From positions 31,886 to 95,885 of the forward strand of contig CAXBOO010000007.1 in the NCBI GenBank assembly GCA_963977425.1: a stretch of 64,000 nt of DNA. The letters are read 5' to 3'. The notes under the pieces were generated by a model. The model did not search any database, was not told the origin of the DNA, and saw only the letters and a list, made by a program, of their open reading frames with translations. This stretch comes from CAXBOO01 sp963977425 (GTDB lineage: Bacteria > Bacteroidota > Bacteroidia > Flavobacteriales_D > Luteibaculaceae). Shown in pieces: positions 1 to 8,822 of the stretch. Each line of letters opens with the position of its first letter. Within the stretch, counting starts at the first letter, position 1. Both the position numbers and the translations under genes were made by a program.

Positions 1-345
1 ACCACAAATTTCTCTTACGCCTGATTTATACAATCTCCAAGCGTGCCCAGTTAAATAACCACGAATAACCATTTCAATTTTGATTGGTTCACAGTAATTA
101 CCATACGATGCATTAGGAAAAGGCATGCTTTCCAACCAATTAGGTACAATGTCTTTTGTAGCATCTAGAAAATAAGCCGCTATTTTATTCAGTACTTGCC
201 CCTTAAAAGGAATTTCTCGAGGAAGAATAACATCAAAAGCTGAAATTCTATCAGAAGCAATCGCCAACATTTTATTGTTTTCGAATGCATATATCTCTCT
301 TACTTTACCTTTATAAGTACTTTTTACTTTATTGAACTCAAGCAT
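1..345 (-). CDS. purC: Phosphoribosylaminoimidazole-succinocarboxamide synthase, N-terminal part (cut by window edge)
   Basis: SAICAR synthase joins aspartate to CAIR using ATP in de novo purine synthesis in the cytoplasm. Translating the minus strand from ATG at 345-343 gives 115 residues open to base 1. They carry the family's N-terminal nucleotide-binding signature (KVREIYAF) and the SDRISAFDV motif, followed by RGYLTGHAWRLY, which resembles the longer type of the enzyme (about 300 residues) rather than the short E. coli type; the size cannot be checked because the 3' part lies outside. The start overlaps the phoH stop by 8 bases, so phoH and purC are probably one transcript. The call is firm; only the truncation limits it. 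Confidence 0.93.
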   Translation of the reverse strand, partial: MLEFNKVKSTYKGKVREIYAFENNKMLAIASDRISAFDVILPREIPFKGQVLNKIAAYFLDATKDIVPNWLESMPFPNASYGNYCEPIKIEMVIRGYLTGHAWRLYKSGVREICG

Positions 346-1318
346 TTTTTTTCTCCTCTTGTTTGTATTCTTTTACTCTTTCCTCGTCGGCTTCTATGCC
401 TTCAATTATTTTTTCTACCAACGGGTGGCGAACTACGTCTTTTCTATCCAAACGTATTACCGCTACACCTGAAATTTTATCAACAACTTGCAGCATTCTA
501 CGCAACCCTGATTGATGAACTTTAGGTAAATCTATTTGTGTTTCATCACCAGTAATAATGAACTGTGCAGATTTACCCATTCTGGTTAAAAACATTTTCA
601 ACTGTGCAAAACTTGCATTTTGTGCTTCATCCAAGATAACAAATGCACTGTCCAAAGTTCTTCCACGCATGTAAGCCAAAGGAGCTATTTGCACAACTCC
701 TGTTTCCATAAAATCTTCAAGTCTATCTTTTGGCACCATATCTTGAAAGGCATCGTAAATAGGCTGAAGAAAAGGATCTAATTTATCTTTTAAATCTCCT
801 GGTAAAAAACCAAGATGCTCACCTGCCTCAACAGCTGGACGTGTAACTATAATGCGTTTAACGGCTTTTAGTTTTAAAGCTCGCACTGCTAAAGCAACAG
901 CTGTGTAAGTTTTTCCGGTACCAGCAGGACCTATTGCAAAAACCATATCGTGGGTATCGCAAGCATCCACAATTCGTTTTTGGTTTTTGGTTCTAGCGCT
1001 AATTTTTGCTCCTCCCATTCCATATACAAGTGTATCTGCTTTATTGGCTTCTGCAATTTCTTTAGGAACAACATCTTTTAATATGTGCCCTAAATCTTGT
1101 TCACTCAGCCTATTGAAGCTTTTATAAAACCGAATAATTTGGTCGAGCTTCTCTTCTAGTAAACGGATGTCAGCTTCTGTTCCTATGGCCTTTACACTAT
1201 TGCCTCTGGCAACTATTTTTAGTTTTGGAAACGCTCCTTCTATCGTTGGTAAATACGAATTGTTGCTTCCAAAAATAACAACGGGATGTACCTCGTTGAG
1301 TTTTATCTCTTTTTCCAA
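338..1318 (-). CDS. phoH: PhoH family ATPase
   Basis: PhoH-like proteins are cytoplasmic P-loop ATPases related to the helicase-like half of superfamily I enzymes and are linked to RNA metabolism; the exact substrate is not settled. Of 326 residues, 1-60 form a KH-like N-terminal region (ARGN, VKAIG), the Walker A GPAGTGKT is at 130-137 and the Walker B DEAQN at 230-234. The start is a TTG at 1318-1316: an in-frame TAA lies two codons upstream and no ATG occurs before the conserved core. A consensus promoter precedes it. It overlaps purC downstream by 8 bases and diverges from the SAM hydrolase gene. Confidence 0.93.
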   Translation of the reverse strand: MEKEIKLNEVHPVVIFGSNNSYLPTIEGAFPKLKIVARGNSVKAIGTEADIRLLEEKLDQIIRFYKSFNRLSEQDLGHILKDVVPKEIAEANKADTLVYGMGGAKISARTKNQKRIVDACDTHDMVFAIGPAGTGKTYTAVALAVRALKLKAVKRIIVTRPAVEAGEHLGFLPGDLKDKLDPFLQPIYDAFQDMVPKDRLEDFMETGVVQIAPLAYMRGRTLDSAFVILDEAQNASFAQLKMFLTRMGKSAQFIITGDETQIDLPKVHQSGLRRMLQVVDKISGVAVIRLDRKDVVRHPLVEKIIEGIEADEERVKEYKQEEKKNA

Positions 1319-1352
1319 AAATTATCGATTTAAATAATCCTATTTTTACGGT

Positions 1353-1382
1353 CAAAATTAACCAAAATAGACGTCGCACCAA
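1353..1382 (-). promoter_or_regulatory. Bacteroidota-type promoter for phoH-purC
   Basis: On the minus strand TTG (1382-1380) lies 19 nt before TAATTTTG (1360-1353), matching the TTG / TAnnTTTG promoter of the Bacteroidota primary sigma factor. Transcription would begin near 1348 and give a leader of about 30 nt before the TTG start of phoH. Confidence 0.6.
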
Positions 1383-1391
1383 GCAAAATAT

Positions 1392-2216
1392 ATGAGTTAT
1401 AAAAGTTTCCCTTGTATTACGCTTACTTCCGATTATGGTCTTAAAGACTATTATTTGGCTGCCGCCAAGGGTGCATTTATCAATCAATTTGAAAAAGATG
1501 AGTATTTTAATGTGGTTGACATTAGTCATTCCATTGAGCCATTTCACTTAGCTCAAGCAGCGTATATCATTGCTAGTGCCTTTTTAAATTTCCCTGAAGG
1601 AACAGTGCATTGCTTGGGATTGCACGTTGGCAATAAACGGCATATAGCAGCACTTTATAAAGGGCATTATTTTATTGCTGAAGACAATGGTTTGCTCAGT
1701 TTGGTATTTCAAACCAAGCCAGATGCTGTGGTGGAAATAAACCGCATAAAAACGGATAATATACTGAGCAATTTTGCTTTCAAGGAATTGTATCCTAAAG
1801 CAGCTTGTCATATGGCCAGAGGTGGCGCAATGGAATTATTAGGCACTCGTATTGATGAAGAATATGAGCAAAAAATGAGCCTAAAACCAACCGTTTCTAA
1901 TGAGGGTATTTCTGGGCAGGTAATATATGTCGACCGTATAGGCAATGTTATAACCAACATTACTCGAAATCTTTTCAACGATAATTTGAAGGGAAGAAAA
2001 TACCGAATAAAATATTCTATTGAAATCAATCAAATCAATCAAATACACGACAACTACTTCAATGTACCTATAGGAGAAAAAGTAGCTCTATTTAATGATA
2101 TGGGACACCTTGAAATAGCCATTAACTTAGGCTCTAACGCTACATCTGGCGGAGCTAATCAGTTGTTTGGATTGCAAGTAGGAAGTACAATACGAGTAGA
2201 ATTTTATGTTGACTAG
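1392..2216 (+). CDS. SAM hydrolase / adenosyltransferase (DUF62 family)
   Basis: This family (S-adenosyl-L-methionine hydroxide adenosyltransferase, related to fluorinase and chlorinase) cleaves SAM with water to adenosine and methionine. The 274-residue length is typical. Visible family features are the N-terminal TLTSDYG segment with its Asp, and the VDRIGNVITN block that contributes to the SAM site. The loop that distinguishes halogenases cannot be judged by eye, but the usual chromosomal form in Flavobacteriia is the hydrolase. It starts an operon with the ABM protein (11-base overlap) and gldFG; a weak promoter-like TATTTTTA lies at 1341-1348. Confidence 0.85.
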   Translation: MSYKSFPCITLTSDYGLKDYYLAAAKGAFINQFEKDEYFNVVDISHSIEPFHLAQAAYIIASAFLNFPEGTVHCLGLHVGNKRHIAALYKGHYFIAEDNGLLSLVFQTKPDAVVEINRIKTDNILSNFAFKELYPKAACHMARGGAMELLGTRIDEEYEQKMSLKPTVSNEGISGQVIYVDRIGNVITNITRNLFNDNLKGRKYRIKYSIEINQINQIHDNYFNVPIGEKVALFNDMGHLEIAINLGSNATSGGANQLFGLQVGSTIRVEFYVD

Positions 2217-2511
2217 AATAGTAAAACTGCGCATTGCTAAAGAAAAGGCCAATGATTTTGAAGCCATATTTCATTCAGGTAAAAAAACAATTCGCGGCTT
2301 TGAAGGTTGTGAGTATCTAGAATTATGGAAAGAAATCAGTTCAAATGATGATGAAGTAATTTTTATGACGCACAGTAAATGGATTGACGAAAAGTTTTTG
2401 AATCTTTACCGCGCATCAGATTTTTTCAAGGAAACTTGGTCTAAAAGCAAACTTTTATTTGCCGGAAAACCCGAAGCTTGGTCAGTAAACAGTATCGAAA
2501 AACTAGTATAA
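2206..2511 (+). CDS. ABM-domain (antibiotic biosynthesis monooxygenase-like) small protein
   Basis: A 101-residue single-domain protein with the ferredoxin-like ABM fold pattern: an N-terminal strand (MLTRIVKLRI), a helix, the F.G CEYLELWKE strand and a C-terminal helix ending in a tail with conserved Trp residues. Small ABM proteins are often dimers and include haem-degrading and quinol monooxygenases; nothing here identifies a substrate. It overlaps the preceding SAM hydrolase by 11 bases and ends 1 base before gldFG, so it is translationally tied to both. The name should be read as a fold assignment, not a function. Confidence 0.72.
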   Translation: MLTRIVKLRIAKEKANDFEAIFHSGKKTIRGFEGCEYLELWKEISSNDDEVIFMTHSKWIDEKFLNLYRASDFFKETWSKSKLLFAGKPEAWSVNSIEKLV

Positions 2512-2512
2512 T

Positions 2513-4939
2513 ATGAGAGCCATTTTTTGGAAAGAATTCAACGCTTTTCTTAGCTCTGGACTTGGAGCCATTGTTATTTCAGCTTTCTTAATTGTAGCTT
2601 CTTTGTTCATTTGGATATTCCCTGGTGAACTTAATATCTTAGAAAGCGGTTATGCCGATTTGGTTCCGTTCTTTACAATTGCCCCTTGGGTGTTCTTAAT
2701 TCTAATTCCTGGTATTACCATGCGTATGTTCGCAGAGGAAAAGAAACAAGGAACTTTAGAACTTTTACTTACAAAGCCTGTAAGCACTGCTCAATTGGTT
2801 TTCGCCAAGTACTTTGCAGCTGTTTGCATTGCCACAGTGGCTTTGTTACCAACACTCATCAACATTCCTCTTTTGGCTAATGTTGCTTTGCCCGAAGGCA
2901 ATTTAGATTATGGTTCTATAGCTGGTTCGTATTTGGGTTTGGTGTTATTGGCCGTAGCATTTGCCGCAGTAGGATTGTTTGCTTCTACCATCAGTAAAAA
3001 TCAAATTGTAGCTTTTCTAATCTCATTGGTACTTTGCTTTGTACTGTATACTGGTTTTGATGCCTTAGGATCCTTAGAACTGTTTGGTTCTCAAAGCCTT
3101 CTTGTAAAAAACCTGGGTATTTTAGAACATTACAAATCCATTCGAAGAGGTGTAATCGATACCAGAGATGTATTTTACTTTGTCATTTTGGCATTGATAT
3201 TTTTAAGTGCTACCAAATTTTTTGTAGAAAACAACAATGGTGTCTCCAACAAAAAATCGAAACAAAACAAACTTGTAAATGCCTTAACTATCCTAGCTAT
3301 ATGTTTTGGTTTAAGCATTTTCAATACTTTATTCTTTTTAAGATTAGATCTTAGTTCCGATAAAAAATACACTCTAAAAGATGCTTCCGTTGAGATTATA
3401 GAAAATTTGGAAGATCAGATTTTTGTTCGAGTTTATTTAGAAGGTGATTTACCAGTAGAATTTAGACGATTGCGTAATTCCACTCAAGAATTATTGGATG
3501 AACTTCGAGCCTATGGAGGCGACAATCTTCAATATGAATTTATTAATCCTAGTTCTGCTGCCAATAAAAGTGACAGAGAAACATTTTGGAGAAAACTAAA
3601 CGAATCGGGCTTACAATACAGCAATGTTACCATCCAAGGTAAAGATGGTGTACAAGAGAAAATTATTTTTCCTGGTGCTATTGTCACGTATAGAGGGAAA
3701 GAAATTCCAGTGCAGTTATTGAGACAAAGTGCAAAGAACCCTAATGCAGAAATGGTTCAAAGCTCAATCAACAATTTAGAATACAATCTTTTATCAGGTA
3801 TTTCACGATTAACATCTGAAAAGAAGCCTATAGTTACCATTATTAAAGGAAATGGCGAACTCGATCCGGTTTACACCAATGATATGTACTCTGCTTTGGC
3901 AGAAAGTTATGTAATACAAGAGATTGCCTTATCTGAAAACTTAAACGATTTACTATTAACCGATTTAGTGATTATACCAAGAAGTACAACAGCTTGGACA
4001 GAGAAAAACAAATATTTACTTGATCAACATGTTATGAAAGGTGGAAAAGTTATTTTCCTCTTAGATGGTATACAAACCAATATGGATAGCTTACAAGCTT
4101 CTGGTGGCGGCCAAAGTGTTGGATTAAGTAGTGTTCACAACCTAGACGATATGTTGTTTACTTATGGTGTGCGCATCAACAAAGACCTAGTAATTAGTCA
4201 AAACTGTGGCCCTATAGCTGTGAATACTGGTCAAACTGGCGATCAACCCAACTTACAACTCTTCCCTTGGATGTATCATCCTTTACTAACTGGTAATCAA
4301 AACCATCCAATTACATCCAATCTAGATCCTGTTTTGGCACAATTTGCCAGTAGCTTAGATACAATTAGTTCTTCAAAAGTGAAGAAAACGATATTGTTGA
4401 AATCCAGCGCTACCAGTAGAAGTGTTCAATCTCCGGCAAGAATAAGCATCAACTCAGTTAATCTTCCACCAAATTACATTGAAGTAGGCGCACCCAAAAC
4501 AATGGCTGTTTTACTTGAAGGAAAATTCAACTCATTGTATAAGAATAGATTGGGTGCACAAATAGCCGATAGTAAAGACGTAGCCTTTTTACCCGACGCA
4601 TTGCGGGAAGCTAAATTATTAGTAATTGGCGATGGTGCCTTGTTTAAAAACGAGACAGCTGCTAACAAAACAAAAACTTTCCCTTTGGGATACGATAAGT
4701 TTTTGAAACGGGGTGTTTATGGAAATCGTGATTTCTTATTAAATAGTGTAAACTATTTGCTAAACGATGAAAAATTAATTGAAATTCGATCTAGAAACTT
4801 CGACCTTCGTTTATTGAATAAAAACAAAGTTGTAAGCGATAAAAGCAGTTTACAAACCAAGGCAGTGGCAGCTCCTTTGGCTATCATTTTACTCCTAATT
4901 GCTTTGTTTGCCATCAACCGTAAAAAACGTTTTTCATAA
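2513..4939 (+). CDS. gldFG: Fused gliding-motility ABC transporter permease/auxiliary protein GldF-GldG
   Basis: In Flavobacterium, GldF (ABC-2 permease) and GldG (periplasmic auxiliary subunit) are separate and work with the ATPase GldA in gliding. Here one 808-residue frame holds both. Residues 1-240 are GldF-like, with about six membrane helices and the FAEEKKQGTLELLLT motif typical of ABC-2 permeases. A linker rich in Lys/Asn (about 243-253) leads to another membrane helix (about 255-275) and the large GldG-like periplasmic domain. A last helix (about 785-803) ends in NRKKRFS on the cytoplasmic side. No stop or frameshift separates the halves. No gldA is in the window. It is followed after 5 bases by the DUF4340 gene. 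Confidence 0.87.
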   Translation: MRAIFWKEFNAFLSSGLGAIVISAFLIVASLFIWIFPGELNILESGYADLVPFFTIAPWVFLILIPGITMRMFAEEKKQGTLELLLTKPVSTAQLVFAKYFAAVCIATVALLPTLINIPLLANVALPEGNLDYGSIAGSYLGLVLLAVAFAAVGLFASTISKNQIVAFLISLVLCFVLYTGFDALGSLELFGSQSLLVKNLGILEHYKSIRRGVIDTRDVFYFVILALIFLSATKFFVENNNGVSNKKSKQNKLVNALTILAICFGLSIFNTLFFLRLDLSSDKKYTLKDASVEIIENLEDQIFVRVYLEGDLPVEFRRLRNSTQELLDELRAYGGDNLQYEFINPSSAANKSDRETFWRKLNESGLQYSNVTIQGKDGVQEKIIFPGAIVTYRGKEIPVQLLRQSAKNPNAEMVQSSINNLEYNLLSGISRLTSEKKPIVTIIKGNGELDPVYTNDMYSALAESYVIQEIALSENLNDLLLTDLVIIPRSTTAWTEKNKYLLDQHVMKGGKVIFLLDGIQTNMDSLQASGGGQSVGLSSVHNLDDMLFTYGVRINKDLVISQNCGPIAVNTGQTGDQPNLQLFPWMYHPLLTGNQNHPITSNLDPVLAQFASSLDTISSSKVKKTILLKSSATSRSVQSPARISINSVNLPPNYIEVGAPKTMAVLLEGKFNSLYKNRLGAQIADSKDVAFLPDALREAKLLVIGDGALFKNETAANKTKTFPLGYDKFLKRGVYGNRDFLLNSVNYLLNDEKLIEIRSRNFDLRLLNKNKVVSDKSSLQTKAVAAPLAIILLLIALFAINRKKRFS

Positions 4940-4944
4940 TACTT

Positions 4945-5961
4945 ATGCCTAAAAAACTCATTTACTTATTAGCTTCACTCCTATTTTTAGCTATTGCACT
5001 CTTTTTCATTACACAGAATAGAGGCAACACTTTTCAGTCGGACTTAACTGAATTTGCAGTAAAAGACACAGCCAATATTAGTAAGATATTCATAGCCGAC
5101 ACTGACGGTAGAAGTGTATTAATCAAGCGCATTGGAAACGAATGGTATCTAGACGAGGAAGGAAAAACAAAGGCTAGAAAAGATGCCATTGGTTACATTT
5201 TAAAAATACTGCCTACCCTTTCTATAAAAGCCCCTATAGCATCAAACTCAGTAGATGCCATGATCAAGCGCTTGGCTATATTTCATAAAAAGGTAGAGAT
5301 TTATTTCGATGGTGAAAAAATGCCTAGTAAAACATTGTATATAGGCGATGCTTCACAAGACCATTACGGCAATTTAGCTTTGTTAGAAACCAAAAAAAAT
5401 GGAAAAGGTAAAGTGCCTTACTACATACAATCTGATGGAAAAAGAGGAACAATAGGGCCAGCATTTTTTACGGCTCCGCTAGAATGGGTACATACCTCGG
5501 TTTTTGAATACACACCTAGTGAAATAACCAGTGTATCTATAAAATACCCAAGTGCTAATGAAAGCAGCTTTGCAATAAATAAAACAGATTCTGGATTTAC
5601 GGTTTCTAGCCCTAGTCAACAACCAGGAGATTCTATTGATCCATTCTTTACTGAAGTATACTTGAACAATTACGAAAAAGTTTTTTACGAAACAGAAGAA
5701 TACACTTTCGGGAAAGAACAAGTTGATAGTTTATTGAAAATTGAACCTTTTGCAATCATTACGGTTGCCAGCGAAGGCAAACGTGATAGTATTCAACTTA
5801 TCAGAAAAAAGGGCTTCTTACGAGCAGTTTCCTTTGATAGTGAAAACCCTGAATACGATACAGACAGATGTTATGGTATCTACGATAAGAAAATTGTATT
5901 GTGTCAATATTACACATTCGATAAACTAATGCTCCAGTATAAAAACTTCTTAAAACAGTAG
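4945..5961 (+). CDS. DUF4340 domain protein, membrane-anchored
   Basis: A 338-residue protein with an N-terminal membrane anchor (about residues 4-22) and a periplasmic body matching the DUF4340 pattern: repeated blocks of the type I.D..G.SV.I....WYLD, followed by a YIGDAS segment. DUF4340 genes commonly sit directly behind ABC-2 permease and GldG-type auxiliary genes, as here (5-base gap after gldFG), so it is likely an accessory part of the same export or gliding machine. The biochemical role is unknown. It ends the operon; no clear terminator is seen in the 90 bases before dnaN. Confidence 0.75.
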   Translation: MPKKLIYLLASLLFLAIALFFITQNRGNTFQSDLTEFAVKDTANISKIFIADTDGRSVLIKRIGNEWYLDEEGKTKARKDAIGYILKILPTLSIKAPIASNSVDAMIKRLAIFHKKVEIYFDGEKMPSKTLYIGDASQDHYGNLALLETKKNGKGKVPYYIQSDGKRGTIGPAFFTAPLEWVHTSVFEYTPSEITSVSIKYPSANESSFAINKTDSGFTVSSPSQQPGDSIDPFFTEVYLNNYEKVFYETEEYTFGKEQVDSLLKIEPFAIITVASEGKRDSIQLIRKKGFLRAVSFDSENPEYDTDRCYGIYDKKIVLCQYYTFDKLMLQYKNFLKQ

Positions 5962-6022
5962 ATTGTTAATAATCTCTGTAAAACGCAATTAGAAATAAAA
6001 AATCAACTTCGAGTGAACATTA

Positions 6023-6030
6023 TATATTTG
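6023..6030 (+). promoter_or_regulatory. -7 box of the dnaN promoter
   Basis: TATATTTG fits the Bacteroidota TAnnTTTG element exactly and lies 21 nt before the dnaN ATG. No TTG is present at the expected -33 distance, so the assignment rests on the -7 box alone. Confidence 0.5.
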
Positions 6031-6051
6031 CTCTAAACAGCTTGTTTCATC

Positions 6052-7170
6052 ATGAACTTTAACATATCTAGCTCAAAGCTTTTAAAACAATTGCAAATGC
6101 TTAGCGGTGTCCTAAGCAGCTCGGTTACTCTTCCTATTCTTGATAACTTCTTATTCGAGATCAGTGAAAACACCTTGAATATAACGGCTTCTGATTTAGA
6201 AACCACGATGAAAACGAGCATAGAAGCTCAAACAGACGGTACTGGTACTGTAGCTATTCCAGCTAAATTACTTGTCGATACACTGAAAGCTTTCTCTGAA
6301 CAACCGCTTACTTTTATTGTAGGAGACGACCATAATGTGGAAATTTCTTCAGAAAACGGAAAGTTCAAATTGCATGGTTTTGACGGTAGCGAATACCCAA
6401 AAACACCTGAATTGGATAATACTTCTACTGTTTCTATTTCTGCTGAAACTCTAGCTAGAGCAATCAACAAAACTTTGTTTGCTGCCAGTGCTGATGATTT
6501 ACGCCCTACTATGAGTGGTGTATTTTTCGATTTCAAAGAAGATGGATTGACATTTGTTGCTACCGATGCTCACAAATTAGTGCGTTACCAGCGTACTGAC
6601 ATTGTTGCCGAAGGACAATCGTCATTCATTACACCTAAAAAACCTCTACAGCTGCTTAAAAACATTTTAGGTTCAAGCCAAAGCGATGTGAACATAGTTT
6701 ACAATGAGGTGAATGCACAATTTAGATTTGATGATGTTCAATTGGTGTCACGCCTTATTGATGGAAACTTCCCGAACTATCAAGCCATTATTCCAAAAGA
6801 AAATCCAAACAAACTGACCATCAACCGTTCAGAATTGTATAATTCTATCAAACGTGTTTCTATCTACGCAAGTAAGACTACACACCAAGTTAGATTAGAT
6901 ATTGCTGGTAACGAGCTTTCTGTTAGCGCTGAAGACAAAGATTCTTACAACGCTGCCAAAGAAACATTATCTTGCTCTTACGAAGGCACTGATATGTCAA
7001 TAGGCTTCAACTGTCGCTTTATCATGGACTTGCTTCAAAGCATAGAATCGGATGAAGTAATCGTAGAAATGAGTGCTCCAAGCCGTGCAGGTATTTTATT
7101 CCCTGCTGAGAAATTATTCGATGAAGAAAACATCTTAATGTTAGTAATGCCAGTAATGTTGCAAGACTAA
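6052..7170 (+). CDS. dnaN: DNA polymerase III sliding clamp, beta subunit
   Basis: The beta clamp is a ring-shaped dimer that holds the replicative polymerase on DNA. The 372-residue length is standard. The protein begins MNFNISSSKLLKQL, carries SDLETTM and the DGNFPNY motif typical of the clamp, and ends with the hydrophobic ML VMPVML segment that forms part of the clamp groove. It is a single-gene unit with its own promoter, and it is 56 kb from dnaA, so the dnaA-dnaN pairing common in other phyla is broken. A strong terminator follows 30 bases after the stop. Confidence 0.97.
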   Translation: MNFNISSSKLLKQLQMLSGVLSSSVTLPILDNFLFEISENTLNITASDLETTMKTSIEAQTDGTGTVAIPAKLLVDTLKAFSEQPLTFIVGDDHNVEISSENGKFKLHGFDGSEYPKTPELDNTSTVSISAETLARAINKTLFAASADDLRPTMSGVFFDFKEDGLTFVATDAHKLVRYQRTDIVAEGQSSFITPKKPLQLLKNILGSSQSDVNIVYNEVNAQFRFDDVQLVSRLIDGNFPNYQAIIPKENPNKLTINRSELYNSIKRVSIYASKTTHQVRLDIAGNELSVSAEDKDSYNAAKETLSCSYEGTDMSIGFNCRFIMDLLQSIESDEVIVEMSAPSRAGILFPAEKLFDEENILMLVMPVMLQD

Positions 7171-7191
7171 TACTTACTGAATAATCTTATT

Positions 7192-7983
7192 TTAAGAAGG
7201 CCTCGATGAATCATCGGGGTCTTTTTTTATGGTGTAATAATATGAAAACCCCTGACTTGAATTCATGTTATTTGCCTGATCACGTTGCATTTCCTCTTGT
7301 TCTTTCATCCAAGCATCGTGCTTTTCTTTATCCCAGTAATATTTACCAAAGCGCTGTTCAGCCTTGTCTAGAAACGCTCTATTTTTTAGCGATTCGATGA
7401 TCTTGTAACGTTTTACTTTAAATCTATCTCGATAGTACCAAGCCAATACCAATCCTGCTGTAAGTCCCCAAAAATGGCCTTCGTAACTGATTTCTTGCTT
7501 CTCTGGAAAAATTCCCCAGATAAGACCTCCATACATAAAAACGACCAAAAGAGTTGTTCCCATTGTTCGCTTGCTTCGATTAAGAATGCCTGAAAGAAAC
7601 AAAAATCCAAACATGGCATATACCTCACCAGATGCGCCAATATGACGAGCGTCTCTAGCTGACATCCATGTGCAGAGGCCACTAATAATGATGCCATAGA
7701 ACAGTACTTGAAAAAATACTGATCGGTAGTTCTGTAAAATATAGAAACTCAACACCCATAATGGTATGGCATTACTCCATACATGATCCCAGCTTCCGTG
7801 CGCTAATGGAGAAGTTACAATCCCCATAATGCCATCAAGGTGCCTTGGTCTAAGTCCAAGATATGAGAAAGAAATATCTTGCCATTGACCATAGCCATAA
7901 ATAGCAATGGTTAACAATGGGAAAACTGAAGCCCAAATAAGGTCTCTAATCCAAGGATTTTTTTGAACGTCAGTTTCTTTCAA
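7192..7983 (-). CDS. Rhomboid family intramembrane serine protease
   Basis: Rhomboids cleave membrane segments inside the inner membrane with a Ser-His dyad. The 263-residue protein has six predicted helices; the catalytic Ser is in GASG (116-119, S118), the His in YEGHFWG (H170), and the loop SWDHVWSN (H67) fits the conserved H...N region. A hydrophilic tail (about 185-263) with many Lys, Glu and Met is cytoplasmic. Start is TTG at 7983-7981; no in-frame ATG is nearby. It is the last gene of the htpG run, 8 bases after djlA. Its final codons encode the dnaN terminator stem. Confidence 0.92.
   Translation of the reverse strand: MKETDVQKNPWIRDLIWASVFPLLTIAIYGYGQWQDISFSYLGLRPRHLDGIMGIVTSPLAHGSWDHVWSNAIPLWVLSFYILQNYRSVFFQVLFYGIIISGLCTWMSARDARHIGASGEVYAMFGFLFLSGILNRSKRTMGTTLLVVFMYGGLIWGIFPEKQEISYEGHFWGLTAGLVLAWYYRDRFKVKRYKIIESLKNRAFLDKAEQRFGKYYWDKEKHDAWMKEQEEMQRDQANNMNSSQGFSYYYTIKKDPDDSSRPS
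7201..7228 (+). terminator. Rho-independent terminator of dnaN
   Basis: An 8-bp stem (7201-7208 with 7212-7219, one T-G pair, loop AAT) is followed by TC and seven T residues. The hairpin lies inside the last codons of the convergent rhomboid gene. Confidence 0.85.
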
Positions 7984-7991
7984 AGTAATGA

Positions 7992-8813
7992 TTAAATGCC
8001 TCTAGATTTTTTGATGGCTTCGTAAGCTTCTTGCACTTTCAAAAACTTTTCTTGCCCAGCTTTTTGGTGAGCCTCTTCTAAATGTTGCAATTTATCTGGA
8101 TGGTATTTAATGGCCATCTTTCGATAAGCTTTTTTAACTTGATCGTCTGTAGCCGATTCATCAATTTCTAATATTGTGTACGATGATTTTATAGAATATT
8201 GACTGCTTCTGTAGCTTCCTCTAGATTGTCCAGAATTGGATGAACCAGAACTAGAGTACGAACGGCCAAAGAACATGGCTTGCACCCCTAAAAATTCTCT
8301 TTCAGAAAGGCCTAAATACCCTGCTATAGCTCGAATAACATTTAGCTCCGATTGTTCAACTTCTCCATCGGCTTTGGCAATACCAAACAGATAATGCAGT
8401 ATTTGCAATCGCAATGACGTATCCATGTATTGACGAATTTGTTCGCAAACACCTTGCACATCAATATCTTGTTTCAATACTTCTCTTAAGACTAAGAGAT
8501 ATTCTTTAGCATCGGTTTCTCCAAAATTTCGAATGAAAAAACTTTTTACATAATCAAGTTCTGATTTCAAAACTTTCCCATCGGCTTTCATTACAGCTGC
8601 CGATAATACTACAAATGCTTTATTGAAATCTTCGTTGGAAGTGAAACTACCTGAACTAGAATTTGCACCACCTGTAGTGTATGTTTGCCCTGTTACAGTA
8701 GTGGCATTATCTACCAATCTGCCTAATGCATAACCAATAATTGCACCTATTGGGCCGCCTACACCCCAGCCTATTCCTCCGCCTATCCAGCGTGCCCATT
8801 TATTTTTTGCCAT
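7992..8813 (-). CDS. djlA: DjlA-like protein: TerB domain plus C-terminal J domain
   Basis: A 273-residue co-chaperone-type protein. Residues about 8-35 are a Gly-rich hydrophobic segment (GGGIGWGVGGPIG) that resembles the membrane-inserting N terminus of DjlA. Residues about 55-175 match the helical TerB domain (acidic, KADGKV and KADGEV repeats that may bind metal). A linker rich in Ser/Gly leads to a J domain (211-273) with HPD at 238-240, the motif that stimulates DnaK. Neighbours htpG, lemA and the TPM genes suggest work in membrane or envelope protein folding. The gene symbol is by domain order, not by proven equivalence to the E. coli gene. Confidence 0.88.
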   Translation of the reverse strand: MAKNKWARWIGGGIGWGVGGPIGAIIGYALGRLVDNATTVTGQTYTTGGANSSSGSFTSNEDFNKAFVVLSAAVMKADGKVLKSELDYVKSFFIRNFGETDAKEYLLVLREVLKQDIDVQGVCEQIRQYMDTSLRLQILHYLFGIAKADGEVEQSELNVIRAIAGYLGLSEREFLGVQAMFFGRSYSSSGSSNSGQSRGSYRSSQYSIKSSYTILEIDESATDDQVKKAYRKMAIKYHPDKLQHLEEAHQKAGQEKFLKVQEAYEAIKKSRGI

Positions 8814-8822
8814 ATAATTTGT

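Noticed and set aside
1197..1547. A 116-codon minus-strand frame spanning the phoH start and the SAM hydrolase start
   Set aside because: It crosses two well-supported divergent genes and a promoter; a shadow frame.
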